NCBI RefSeq assembly: GCF_000735135.1
Contig: NZ_JPLZ01000010.1
Coordinates: 1-35,675 of the forward strand
DNA from: Chryseobacterium sp. FH1
GTDB lineage: Bacteria > Bacteroidota > Bacteroidia > Flavobacteriales > Weeksellaceae
DNA: 35,675 nucleotides
Reading direction: 5' to 3'
Numbering within the stretch: the stretch's first letter is position 1; every line of letters begins with the position of its first letter. A program made the position numbers and the translations under genes. This document shows, one piece after another, positions 9,123-17,510 of the stretch. The notes under the pieces are model-generated. The model saw only the letters and a list, made by a program, of their open reading frames with translations. It was not told the DNA's origin and did no database searches.

Positions 9123-9707
9123 TTAAATGTTTTTTAAAATCTCTTTCACTAATTCTTCTATAGAAACTTCCGGATTTTGCTTCAATATTCTGTCCGCAAT
9201 CTTCTCACTCACTTTCTTGGAAATCCCTAAAACTTCTAAAGCAGATAACGCCTCATTCTTTATTTTATTGTTTACCAAATTAGAAAGTTTTTCATCGGAA
9301 ATACTGAATGCACCAACCTTATCACGAAGATCGATGATAATCCGCTCTGCAGTTTTCACACCTATTCCCTTCACTTTTTGAATGAGTCCGCTGTTGCCAG
9401 AAAGAATTGCATTTGAAGCCTCCGACAAGCTGAGTGAAGACAGTAATATCAAGGCTGAGACAGGCCCAACGCCGTTAACACTTATTAACAGGTTGAACAT
9501 CTCTTTTTCCTCCTTGCTGAAAAATCCGAAAAGAAGATGTGCATCCTCGCGAATGATCTGCTGGATGAAAAGAAAAACCTCAGAATTTAGTTTTAGATTT
9601 TGGGATGTTTGCAAGCTTAGACTTACATAATATCCGATTCCATTGGCCTCGATAACGGCAAATGTAGGCGTGAGTTCTTGAACCAAACCTCTTATAGAAT
9701 AAATCAT
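9123..9707 (-). CDS. ruvA: Holliday junction branch migration subunit RuvA
   Basis: 194 residues, normal for RuvA. It binds four-way DNA junctions as a tetramer and loads the RuvB motor during recombinational repair. Domains: N-terminal OB fold (about 1-62) with the acidic pin Glu54-Asp55 in REDAH, tandem helix-hairpin-helix motifs NGVGP (78-82) and KGIGVKTAERI (113-123), a linker, and a C-terminal RuvB-binding helix bundle (about 147-194). ATG start at 9707. It precedes sprA on the same strand, an arrangement I know from other flavobacteria; there is no functional link known between the two. Confidence 0.98.
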   Translation of the reverse strand: MIYSIRGLVQELTPTFAVIEANGIGYYVSLSLQTSQNLKLNSEVFLFIQQIIREDAHLLFGFFSKEEKEMFNLLISVNGVGPVSALILLSSLSLSEASNAILSGNSGLIQKVKGIGVKTAERIIIDLRDKVGAFSISDEKLSNLVNNKIKNEALSALEVLGISKKVSEKIADRILKQNPEVSIEELVKEILKNI

Positions 9708-9756
9708 TGAAATACAAAAATTAGGGTTTTGCGAAGATATAAATTAACTTAAAGAT

Positions 9757-9787
9757 AAAAGCCATCTTAACAACTAAAATGGCTTTT
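9757..9787 (-). terminator. Terminator hairpin downstream of the LRR gene
   Basis: AAAAGCCAT (9757-9765) pairs with ATGGCTTTT (9779-9787), with A and T runs on either side so it could work on both strands. It lies between the LRR gene and ruvA and is almost identical, loop excepted, to the hairpin at 10804-10838. Confidence 0.6.
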
Positions 9788-9907
9788 TATCAATATTTCT
9801 TTAATAATTTTAATCTTTTCCGTTTGTCCTGATTTTGAAATAAGCATTTTCCGGATATTTGAATAAAATAGAATTTGCTTTTATGTTAAAATTAAAAGCA
9901 AGTAAAC

Positions 9908-10750
9908 TTAATTTTTATTAAAATAAATTTTCCCATAAACCAATTTTGCTCTGGCAACTTCCAGCTCTTCTTGCGAAATAGGATTTTTGGTTAGGTCGAT
10001 TGTTTGTAATAAAACCAAATTCGAAAGGTCTAAATTGAACGAAGAAATCTTGTTGTTTTCCAAGCCAAGCACTTTCAAACTTTTCAATCGATTTAATTCT
10101 GGAGCAATTTTCTCAATCTGATTATTTTCCAAAAACAAACCCCACAAGTTTGGCAGATCGTAAATGAAATTTGGAATCGTCTTGACTTTGTTATTATTGA
10201 GGTTGATCCGCTTCAATTTTTTAAGGTTCGCAATTTCTGCAGGTATTTCCTCAAACTGATTATGATCGAGAAACAGATCTTCCAAATTTTTAAGGTTTGA
10301 GAAAGAGGCAGGCAACGTTTTCAAATTGTTTCCAGTGAAATAAACATCGTTCAAATTGGTCAATTTTCCAATATCCTTGGGCAATTCGTTGAATCTACAG
10401 CGGTCGAAGGCGAGTTCTTCGAGATTTTTTAAATCAGTAATAGAGTTGGGAATTTTGGAAAGTGATTTATTATCCACGATTTTGAGCGTTCTCAAATTTT
10501 GCAAACGACCAATTGATTCCGGAAGTCTTTTTAATTTTGGATTAAAGGCAATAATCAGAGTCTCCAAATTAACCAATTGATCAATAGATTCGGGAAGTTC
10601 TACAATATTTTCGTCATCAGAAATTGATAATTGTTTGACCTTCAGAGGATCTTTGAACGCCTCTTCCAAAGATCCATAGAATTTCTTCTGAGCATTGAAA
10701 AAATTACTTATCAAAATAAACATCAAGAAAACAAATCTGGCTTTACTCAT
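9908..10750 (-). CDS. Secreted leucine-rich repeat protein
   Basis: 280 residues. A signal peptide (about 1-20, ending FFNAQ) is followed from about residue 45 by a run of leucine-rich repeats with a 23-residue period of the form LxxLxxLxLxxNxLxxLPxxIxxLxxL, continuing to near the C-terminus. Repeats of this type form a curved solenoid used for protein binding; the partner is unknown. There is no visible T9SS sorting domain or membrane anchor, so periplasmic or surface location is inferred from the signal peptide only. The ATG is at 10750. It sits between maeB and ruvA and is bracketed by two near-identical terminators, suggesting it is its own transcription unit and possibly a late insertion. 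Confidence 0.88.
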   Translation of the reverse strand: MSKARFVFLMFILISNFFNAQKKFYGSLEEAFKDPLKVKQLSISDDENIVELPESIDQLVNLETLIIAFNPKLKRLPESIGRLQNLRTLKIVDNKSLSKIPNSITDLKNLEELAFDRCRFNELPKDIGKLTNLNDVYFTGNNLKTLPASFSNLKNLEDLFLDHNQFEEIPAEIANLKKLKRINLNNNKVKTIPNFIYDLPNLWGLFLENNQIEKIAPELNRLKSLKVLGLENNKISSFNLDLSNLVLLQTIDLTKNPISQEELEVARAKLVYGKIYFNKN

Positions 10751-10803
10751 ATTTCAATTTTAAAAATGAATATCGAAAAGACTAATATAGAAATACTAAA
10801 ACA

Positions 10804-10838
10804 AAAAAAGCCATCTTAGTTTACTAAAATGGCTTTTT
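10804..10838 (-). terminator. maeB terminator
   Basis: AAAAAGCCAT (10804-10813) pairs with ATGGCTTTTT (10829-10838), with TTAGT/ACTAA extending the stem inside. It starts about 20 nt past the maeB stop codon. The stem is shared with the hairpin at 9757-9787. Confidence 0.7.
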
Positions 10839-10857
10839 ATTCTGTCTTAAAAAAATT

Positions 10858-13140
10858 TTATTTTTTCTCCTTCGTCTGTGCATCCAGAACTGCAATCGTA
10901 GCAAGATTGACAATCTCGTCCACACTCGATCTCATTTGAAGAACGTGAACCGGCTGATCCAATCCCATCAAGATTGGCCCGATGGTTTGAGCCGCTTTCA
11001 TTCCTCTGATGATTTTATAAGAAAGATTCGCACTTTCAAGATTTGGGAAAACCAAAACATTGGCCGGGTTGGTTCCTAATTTTGAGAATGGATAATCTGC
11101 CAAGTGATCGCTGTTCAAAGCAAAATCTGGCTGAATCTCACCATCTACGATCATCTTCGGATATTTTGTGTGAAGAATTTTTACGGCTTCTGCCACTTTT
11201 TTGGAAGAATCGGCTTTCGCTGAGAAATTCTCGTAACCCAACATTGCAATTCTTGGTTCGATGGCGAAAGACTTAACAGTGATTTCTGCCATTTTTGCAA
11301 TATCAACCAGATCTTCTGCGGAAGGATTTTTATTAATGGAAGTATCTGCGAAGAACAATGGTTTCTTTTCCGTCAAGATCATCATCATCGCGGCTACTTT
11401 GTTCACGCCTTGCTTTTTAGGAATAATCTCCAAAATAGGTTTTAGGATGGATGAATAACTCTTGGAAAAACCAACGATCAAAGCATCTGTATCACCGTGT
11501 TCCAGCATCAACGGACCGAAGTAATCACGTTGTCTTACATAGCGTTTTGCTTTGTACTCGTTGATTCCTTTTCGGTTTCTTTTATTCCAAAGCGTTTCTC
11601 TATATTTTTTACGCGTTTCTTTGTTCTCGTCATCATTCGGATCAATGATTGGAATATCTAGGTCTATACCAAATTCCTCCATTCTTTCTTTGATGAGTTT
11701 TTTACTTCCCAACAAACTTGGGTAAGCAATCCCTTCTTCTTGAAGAATTTGCGCTGCTTTCAGAATGTTGTATTCTTCACCATTTCCAAGCGTTACTCTT
11801 TTCGGGTTGGCTTTGGCGCGGTTTTGCATCATTCGGACAAGTTTTTCATCTCGTCCCATTCTGTCCAGCAATTGATTTTCGTAAGCTTCGAAATCCTCGA
11901 TAGGTTTTCCAGCTATTCCGCTTTCCATTGCCGCTTTTGCAACAGCGATAGAAACTTTTGTGATCAATCTATTATCAAATGGTTTTGGGATAAAATATTC
12001 TTTCCCGAAACTCATATTCGTTACGTTATAAGCCAGTTTTACCATTTCAGGAACCGGTTCTTTTGCAATTTCTGCCAAAGCATAAACTGCTGCCAACTTC
12101 ATTGCTTCGTTGATTCCTCTTGCCTGAACGTCCAATGCGCCACGGAAAATATATGGAAAACCAAGAACATTGTTCACCTGATTAGGATAATCACTTCTTC
12201 CGGTTGCCATCATCACATCTGGTCTTGTTGCCAATGCCAAATCATAACTGATCTCAGGATCTGGATTTGCCAGAGCAAAAACGATTGGATTTTCTGCCAT
12301 AGACAATAACATCTCTGGAGACATCACATTACCTTTTGACAAACCGATGAAAACATCAGAACCTTTCAAAGCATCTTCCAAAGTCGAAAGATCCGTTTGG
12401 GCAATAAAGTCTAATTTTTCTGGCGTTAAGTTTTCTCTTTTATGATTGATGACCCCTTTGCTGTCACACATCAAGATATTTTTTGGATCAAGTCCTAATG
12501 AAATGTACAATTTAGCACAAGCCACAGCTGCAGCTCCTGCTCCATTGATCACCATTTTCACTTCCCCGATTTTCTTTCCTGCAATTTCCAAAGCGTTGAT
12601 CAAAGCGGCCGCAGAGATAATTGCTGTTCCGTGCTGATCATCGTGCATCAGTGGAATGTCCAATTCTTCTTTCAGTCTTTGCTCTATATAAAAAGCTTCC
12701 GGCGCTTTGATATCTTCAAGATTAATTCCTCCGAACGTTGGCGCAATTGCTTTTACCGTTTCGATGAATTTGTCCGGATCTTTCTCGTTGATCTCAATAT
12801 CAAAAACATTAATGCCAGCAAAAATCTTGAAGAGCAAACCTTTCCCCTCCATCACCGGTTTTGAAGCTTCTGGACCAATGTCGCCTAAACCTAAAACAGC
12901 TGTTCCGTTGGAGATTACGGCAACAAGATTTCCTTTGGATGTATATTCGTAAACTTTTTGAGGATCATCGTGGATTGCCATACAAGGCACAGCAACGCCT
13001 GGAGAATAGGCTAGCGAAAGATCTCTTTGTGATGAATGCGGTTTTGAAGGAATGACCTCGATCTTACCTTTTGGTTCCTGACTGTGATAATCTAAAGCGG
13101 CCTTGTCGAAAGCGATTTGATCTCTTGAATTTTTTGACAT
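10858..13140 (-). CDS. maeB: NADP-dependent malic enzyme (MaeB type, with phosphotransacetylase-like domain)
   Basis: 760 residues, typical for the two-domain MaeB. It decarboxylates malate to pyruvate and makes NADPH. N-terminal malic enzyme part: SLAYSPGVAVPC with the catalytic Tyr, NLEDIKAPEAF with the catalytic Lys and metal-site acids, and DDQHGTA. The nucleotide-binding Rossmann domain shows INGAGAAAVACAK near residue 200. From about residue 430 to the end is a domain like phosphate acetyltransferase, which in MaeB proteins is regulatory (acetyl-CoA sensing) rather than catalytic. ATG at 13140. It has its own terminator at 10804-10838. A repeat element lies directly upstream (13205-13340), so its promoter must lie in the 60 bp next to the start or inside the repeat. 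Confidence 0.97.
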   Translation of the reverse strand: MSKNSRDQIAFDKAALDYHSQEPKGKIEVIPSKPHSSQRDLSLAYSPGVAVPCMAIHDDPQKVYEYTSKGNLVAVISNGTAVLGLGDIGPEASKPVMEGKGLLFKIFAGINVFDIEINEKDPDKFIETVKAIAPTFGGINLEDIKAPEAFYIEQRLKEELDIPLMHDDQHGTAIISAAALINALEIAGKKIGEVKMVINGAGAAAVACAKLYISLGLDPKNILMCDSKGVINHKRENLTPEKLDFIAQTDLSTLEDALKGSDVFIGLSKGNVMSPEMLLSMAENPIVFALANPDPEISYDLALATRPDVMMATGRSDYPNQVNNVLGFPYIFRGALDVQARGINEAMKLAAVYALAEIAKEPVPEMVKLAYNVTNMSFGKEYFIPKPFDNRLITKVSIAVAKAAMESGIAGKPIEDFEAYENQLLDRMGRDEKLVRMMQNRAKANPKRVTLGNGEEYNILKAAQILQEEGIAYPSLLGSKKLIKERMEEFGIDLDIPIIDPNDDENKETRKKYRETLWNKRNRKGINEYKAKRYVRQRDYFGPLMLEHGDTDALIVGFSKSYSSILKPILEIIPKKQGVNKVAAMMMILTEKKPLFFADTSINKNPSAEDLVDIAKMAEITVKSFAIEPRIAMLGYENFSAKADSSKKVAEAVKILHTKYPKMIVDGEIQPDFALNSDHLADYPFSKLGTNPANVLVFPNLESANLSYKIIRGMKAAQTIGPILMGLDQPVHVLQMRSSVDEIVNLATIAVLDAQTKEKK

Positions 13141-13204
13141 TTTTAATTTCTTTTGAGTGAATCAAATTTTAAAAACATTGACTCACAGGTTTTTATTACG
13201 AATC

Positions 13205-13340
13205 TGGTTGCGTAAGGGCGGAGGGCATTGTTGGAGCTCTCCCGATAGAAACTTTGCAAAGTTTTTATCGGGAAGCGACTGCCCGTAGACCGACCCGCTT
13301 GTCCCGATTTTTCATCGGGGCAAAGGGATACGCCCAAACA
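13205..13340. repeat. Palindromic intergenic repeat (element D)
   Basis: A GC-rich element between maeB and the BadF-type kinase gene. Its core is a 32-bp near-perfect inverted repeat, CCCGATA ... TATCGGG (13241-13272), centred on the perfect palindrome AAACTTTGCAAAGTTT (13249-13264). A second hairpin, CCCGAT/ATCGGG, lies at 13303-13319 and could end the kinase transcript. The outer parts GCGTAAGGGCGGAGGGC and GGGATACGCCC look like dispersed repeats I associate with flavobacterial genomes. The reading frame crossing it is repeat-derived. Confidence 0.6.
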
Positions 13341-13351
13341 TTGATGCAAAG

Positions 13352-14212
13352 TTAAAGCTTTGGAATGATATAGTCACGATGATAATTCACCAGACTTTCT
13401 ATTGGTTTTTGGACAACAGTGCCGATTTTGAAATGGAAATCCGACGCTACGGCGCGAAGTGAATCTTCGAAAAAATAAGCAATCGAACCTATGAAATTGA
13501 CTTCGCAATCTCGGCACTCTTCGTACGGCATCACCTGAAACTCAAGGAAATTCTTGAGTTCTTTGTAGATGAAATTCTGAAAATACGGATGCGTTTTTCT
13601 ATCGACAATGAAGCGTGTAAAATCTGCCATATAAGCGTTCGCACGAGGATTGTGATACATATTTTTGAGAAGATCATCAATATTCAACTGATAAATCTCA
13701 GTAAACTGTTGATGCAAATCTGGCGGTAGTTTTTTCATAAAATAATGACGCACCAATTGCTTTCCAAGAGCGCTTCCGCTACCTTCGTCGCCAATGAGGA
13801 AACCAAGTGACGGTAATTCTGTTTTGACTTTTTCACCGTCGAAATAGCAGGCGTTGGAACCTGTTCCAAGAATACAGACGATTGCCGGAACACCTCGGTA
13901 AGCGGCATAAGCCGCCGCCAACAGATCTTCTCTGATATTGACTTGCGCATTAGGAAAAACCTTTTGGATTTCTCTTTCTACAATGAGTCTGTTCTCAGGC
14001 GTTCCGCATCCTGAGCCGTAAAAGAAAATATTTTCTAAGTAATCGTGGAATTTTGTGAGCGCTTGATTTTTTTCCAGTTCGGGCGCAATCAATTCAGGTT
14101 TTATGATATTGGGATTGAAACCGATGGTTTCTGTCTTGAGTACTTCTGTACCATCATTTTCCAGGATAACCCAGTCGCATTTGGTAGAGCCTCCGTCAAC
14201 AATAGCAATCAT
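13352..14212 (-). CDS. BadF/BadG/BcrA/BcrD-family ATPase, probable amino-sugar kinase
   Basis: 286 residues with the sugar-kinase/actin ATPase fold. Phosphate 1 motif DGGSTK at 6-11, phosphate 2 region LGTGSNA at 115-121, and LIGDEGSGSALG at 139-150. Family members of this length include N-acetylglucosamine kinase and muramic acid/GlcNAc kinase of cell-wall recycling; the sequence alone does not settle the substrate. ATG at 14212. The small gene upstream (14266-14520) is 53 nt away on the same strand, so they are probably cotranscribed. A FucP-type sugar transporter is encoded 2 kb away on the other strand. The cytoplasmic amino-sugar kinase role is an inference. Confidence 0.85.
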   Translation of the reverse strand: MIAIVDGGSTKCDWVILENDGTEVLKTETIGFNPNIIKPELIAPELEKNQALTKFHDYLENIFFYGSGCGTPENRLIVEREIQKVFPNAQVNIREDLLAAAYAAYRGVPAIVCILGTGSNACYFDGEKVKTELPSLGFLIGDEGSGSALGKQLVRHYFMKKLPPDLHQQFTEIYQLNIDDLLKNMYHNPRANAYMADFTRFIVDRKTHPYFQNFIYKELKNFLEFQVMPYEECRDCEVNFIGSIAYFFEDSLRAVASDFHFKIGTVVQKPIESLVNYHRDYIIPKL

Positions 14213-14265
14213 ATAATATGTTTTAAGATGCTAATGTAATATTTTTTGGGAAGATTTTGTGATAA

Positions 14266-14520
14266 TTATGTTGATTGCGCGTCTTGTACCAGCCAATCTT
14301 CAATTTCTTCTTCGAGATAAGATGTTTGTAATTTGATGGCATTGATGAAATCGTCGGGAACGCTTTCTGTGCTCTCGCTACTTTCAAGATCCCAAAGTTC
14401 ATCGGACATCAATTCATATTCTGAATAGATTCTTTTGAATCTGGAATTACTCTTTTCCAACTCCTCAATCTTTTTTTGCTGAGGCAGAAATTTTCTGTAA
14501 GGTCTGTTAGAGTTTTTCAT
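14266..14520 (-). CDS. Small conserved-looking hypothetical protein
   Basis: 84 residues, not recognised as a named family. It begins with a basic stretch (KNSNRPYRKFLPQQKK), continues into a probable charged helix (KIEELEKSNSRFKRIYSEYELMSDELWDLE) and ends in an acidic region. It has no signal peptide or membrane segment, so it is likely cytoplasmic. Support for a real gene: an ATG at 14520, coding-like amino-acid composition, and tight spacing (53 nt) to the kinase gene downstream on the same strand. The function is unknown. Confidence 0.7.
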   Translation of the reverse strand: MKNSNRPYRKFLPQQKKIEELEKSNSRFKRIYSEYELMSDELWDLESSESTESVPDDFINAIKLQTSYLEEEIEDWLVQDAQST

Positions 14521-14764
14521 TTTTTAATTTATTATTTTGTGAGATAGGTGTCTGAAAAAAGCCGAAAAAATATCCCGGCAAGTGATCTGCAAGCCAGGTT
14601 CTCCATTTTAAATTAAGATATTTCGTGAATCGATAAATAAATCTTCGAATAATAGTGAAGTATATATAATTATCTGTGAAATATTTAATATTAAATAAAT
14701 GTAAAAATATTTTCAACACAAAAAAATAATTTAACTATTATTTTAAAACATTTAACAATTCGTA

Positions 14765-14772
14765 TAAATTTG
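14765..14772 (+). promoter_or_regulatory. -7 element for the GtrA-like gene
   Basis: TAAATTTG ends 8 nt before the ATG at 14781. The transcript would therefore have almost no 5' leader. No clear TTTG -33 element is seen at the expected place. Confidence 0.45.
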
Positions 14773-14780
14773 CAAATAGA

Positions 14781-15239
14781 ATGAAACAATTACTACTTCG
14801 TCATAAGCAAATCCTATTTTTCATCATCGCAGGTGGACTCAGCGCCATTGTAGAAATTGGAAGTTTTAAAATCTTCAGCGTGAATCTCCCAAAGGTTTTT
14901 GCAAGCGAGTATAATCTATACGGAATCAAATATCCTTTCAGTAATATATTATCTACAAGCTGTGGAATCATCACCAATTATTTCCTGAGTATCTGGTTTG
15001 TTTTTGAGAGGGGGAAGCATTCCAAGCGAAAAGAGTTCGCCTATTTCATTTCTGTTTCGGTGGTTTCTACTTTTATCAGTTTGATTTTGTTTCAAATCTT
15101 ATATCATTATGTTTTCAAAAACGCGGTCGATCTGGGGATTTATGTATTGTCTCAGGAAATGATGAGTAAAATTGCTTCCATCGTGTTCGTCTCGTTGCTG
15201 AATTATTCGGTGAAGAAAAAAGTGATATTTAACGGATAA
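14781..15239 (+). CDS. GtrA-like family membrane protein
   Basis: 152 residues with four predicted membrane segments (about 11-30, 55-75, 86-106, 130-148). The first helix carries IIAGGLSAIVEIGSFKIF and the second CGIITNYFLSIWFVFE with the following K-rich loop, the pattern of the GtrA family. GtrA-like proteins are thought to help move lipid-linked sugars such as undecaprenyl-phosphate-glucose across the inner membrane for cell-surface polysaccharide modification. The specific substrate here is unknown. It is followed 31 nt downstream by a PlsC-type acyltransferase gene on the same strand, so the two probably form an operon for envelope lipids. Confidence 0.85.
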   Translation: MKQLLLRHKQILFFIIAGGLSAIVEIGSFKIFSVNLPKVFASEYNLYGIKYPFSNILSTSCGIITNYFLSIWFVFERGKHSKRKEFAYFISVSVVSTFISLILFQILYHYVFKNAVDLGIYVLSQEMMSKIASIVFVSLLNYSVKKKVIFNG

Positions 15240-15270
15240 AACCATATTTTTGAATTAAATACAATATTGG

Positions 15271-15999
15271 ATGAAGGTTTTTTTGGTTTATCTGTGGCGA
15301 TTTTGGATGGTAATTCTGGGAACCGTTTTTACATTGATCTTTTTTCTTCCTGTCTATATCTTATCTTTCCGAAAAGAGCATTATAAATACTGTTACTTTT
15401 TCATCCGTCTTTGGGCAATGGGAATGTTTTTCGGAATGGGTTTCCGATACAGGCTCATTAAGGAAACTACCAAAAAAATCGATAAAAATCAGGCTTACGT
15501 CATCATTTCCAATCATACTTCTATTATGGATGTGATGTTGCCTTGCATCCTTTTCCCAAATCATCCACTTTGCTACGTTGGAAAAAAGGAGATCGAAAAA
15601 ATCCCGATTTTCGGAACAGTTTACAGAAGAGTCTGCGTGATGGTAGACAGGAGAAGCGCCAGAAGCCGAGCCGATGTTTACCGCAGATGCGCAGAACGGA
15701 TGAATGAAGGACAAAGCGTTGTGATCTTCCCCGAAGGAGGTGTTCCGGATGACACGAGTATTATCCTTGACCAATTCAAAGATGGTGCTTTCATCCTTTC
15801 CACCAAACACAAATTTCCTATTGCAGTTTATACCTTCAAAGGTTTGAAAGAAATGTTCCCGTTTGATAACAAAAAAGGTTTCCCTGGCAGAGTAGATGTT
15901 TTTTTCAATGATATTCTAATGCCAGATTTGCCACTGAAAGATCTTAAGGAAAAAGCGCACGAAGAGATGCGATTGTCTCTAATTGAGAAATTAAAATAA
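15271..15999 (+). CDS. plsC: 1-acyl-sn-glycerol-3-phosphate acyltransferase (PlsC family)
   Basis: 242 residues, normal for PlsC. It transfers an acyl chain to lysophosphatidic acid, making phosphatidic acid for membrane phospholipids. An N-terminal membrane helix (about 10-32) is followed by the catalytic H-x4-D motif in NHTSIMD (His82, Asp87) and the substrate-binding FPEGG at 153-157, with VMVDRRSA between them. ATG at 15271. The GtrA-like gene ends 31 nt upstream. Related acyltransferases such as those acylating ornithine lipids have the same motifs, so the substrate is likely but not certain. Confidence 0.9.
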   Translation: MKVFLVYLWRFWMVILGTVFTLIFFLPVYILSFRKEHYKYCYFFIRLWAMGMFFGMGFRYRLIKETTKKIDKNQAYVIISNHTSIMDVMLPCILFPNHPLCYVGKKEIEKIPIFGTVYRRVCVMVDRRSARSRADVYRRCAERMNEGQSVVIFPEGGVPDDTSIILDQFKDGAFILSTKHKFPIAVYTFKGLKEMFPFDNKKGFPGRVDVFFNDILMPDLPLKDLKEKAHEEMRLSLIEKLK

Positions 16000-16025
16000 T
16001 TATTCTACTAATAAGACTTTTTACT

Positions 16026-16033
16026 TACATTTG
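16026..16033 (+). promoter_or_regulatory. -7 element for the sugar transporter gene
   Basis: TACATTTG about 40 nt upstream of the ATG at 16074. No convincing -33 element is seen. Confidence 0.4.
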
Positions 16034-16073
16034 TTTTTATAATATATAACCTTAAATTAACAAATAATTCATA

Positions 16074-17510
16074 ATGACACCACAAAAAACCAACTGGGGA
16101 CAATTTATCCCACTGATTACAGTTTTTTTCTTCTGGGGATTTGTTGCGGCCAGTAACGACATCCTGATTCCTGTTTTCAAGGAAGCGTTTGATTTGTCTC
16201 AATTACAAAGTCAGCTAGTTTCTTTGGCATTTTACATCGCCTACACCGTGGGATCATTAATTTACTTATTGATTTCGTACTTGACAAAAGGAGATTTGAT
16301 CAACAGAATTGGTTACAAAAATGCCCTGGCACTTGGACTGGGAATTTCTGCATTGGGAACTTTGCTTTTCTATCCGGCCGCCAATTTGAAATCTTTTCCT
16401 TTGATGCTATCGGGATTGTTCATCGTTGCGTTGGGATTCTCTTTACAGCAAACTGTTGCAAATCCATTGGCAATCGCACTTGGACCTGTCAAAACGGGAT
16501 CTCAAAGATTGACATTAGCAGGCGGAATCAACAATCTTGGAACCACCATTGGACCATTGATTGTTAGTTTTGCCATTTTTGGATCTGCAAGTTCAACTAA
16601 TACGCATATGAGCATTGAAAGTGTAAAAATACCGTATCTAATTCTGGGAGCAGTGTTTTTACTAGTTGCTATTTTCCTTAAATTCTCATCTATTCCAGAC
16701 AAACCAGCGGCGATTGTAGAATCTGACGAGGAAGCAAGTTCTTCTAGAAGTTCAGCTTTGAAATATCCACAATTGATTTTAGGGATGATCGCCATTTTCG
16801 TTTACGTAGGTGTAGAAGTTTCTACCGCTAGTAACTTGCCAGCTTATATGGAGAAAAACCTAGGATTTCTAACCAAAGACGTAGCGCCATACATTTCACT
16901 TTACTGGGCTAGTTTGATGATCGGTAGATGGACCGGTGCTGTAGAAGCTTTTACAGATAATATGAACTGGCAGAAGATTTTGCGTTTTATAGCGCCTTAT
17001 TTAGCTTTCGGTGTCTTCTTGTTGGTGAATGCGATTGCAAAACACGACTTGACGCCTTTCTATATTTACGGGTTAATTATCTTGGTATTGATCGGTGCTG
17101 ATATGGCGAGCAAAGGAAATCCTGCAAGAATGCTATTGTTATTTTCTGCATTAGGAATTATTGCTCTAGCGATCGGAATGACGACTGACGGAATGATCAG
17201 TGTTTATGCATTTACAAGTGTTGGATTATTCTGTAGTACGCTTTGGCCTTGTATCTTCACATTAGCCGTAAGCGGATTAGGAAAGCATACAAGCCAAGGA
17301 AGTAGTTTCTTAATTATGATGATTATGGGAGGTGGATTCATTAGTTTACTTCAAGGTTATGTCGCAGATGTTACAACGATCCAGGCGAGTTATGTTGTAG
17401 GTGTGGCTTGTTTTGCCTATCTTGCATTCTATGCGTGGAGAGTAACCCAAATTTTAAAAACGCAAGGCATCGATCTTGACAAAGAAAAAGTATCTGGTGG
17501 AGGACACTAA
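16074..17510 (+). CDS. Sugar MFS transporter, FucP/GluP type
   Basis: 478 residues with about 12 membrane helices. The N-terminal FFFWGFVAASNDILIPVFKEAF, with the asparagine-aspartate pair in helix 1, and LQQTVANPLAIALGP in helix 4 match the fucose permease / glucose-galactose permease branch of the major facilitator superfamily. These are inner-membrane proton-coupled sugar importers. The substrate cannot be read from sequence; hexose, fucose or N-acetylglucosamine are all possible, and the BadF-type kinase at 13352 makes an amino sugar worth considering. ATG at 16074. The DUF3810 gene overlaps its 3' end. Confidence 0.92.
   Translation: MTPQKTNWGQFIPLITVFFFWGFVAASNDILIPVFKEAFDLSQLQSQLVSLAFYIAYTVGSLIYLLISYLTKGDLINRIGYKNALALGLGISALGTLLFYPAANLKSFPLMLSGLFIVALGFSLQQTVANPLAIALGPVKTGSQRLTLAGGINNLGTTIGPLIVSFAIFGSASSTNTHMSIESVKIPYLILGAVFLLVAIFLKFSSIPDKPAAIVESDEEASSSRSSALKYPQLILGMIAIFVYVGVEVSTASNLPAYMEKNLGFLTKDVAPYISLYWASLMIGRWTGAVEAFTDNMNWQKILRFIAPYLAFGVFLLVNAIAKHDLTPFYIYGLIILVLIGADMASKGNPARMLLLFSALGIIALAIGMTTDGMISVYAFTSVGLFCSTLWPCIFTLAVSGLGKHTSQGSSFLIMMIMGGGFISLLQGYVADVTTIQASYVVGVACFAYLAFYAWRVTQILKTQGIDLDKEKVSGGGH

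Noticed and set aside
11740-12309. 189-codon plus frame opposite maeB
   Set aside because: Antisense shadow of maeB, Cys/His/Phe-rich in the way such shadows are.
13143-13349. 68-codon frame on minus in front of maeB
   Set aside because: It is made almost wholly of palindromic element D; same frames arise from repeats elsewhere.
14507-14719. 70-codon frame on minus before the small hypothetical gene
   Set aside because: It overlaps the start of the better-supported 84-residue gene and lies in AT-rich promoter-type DNA.
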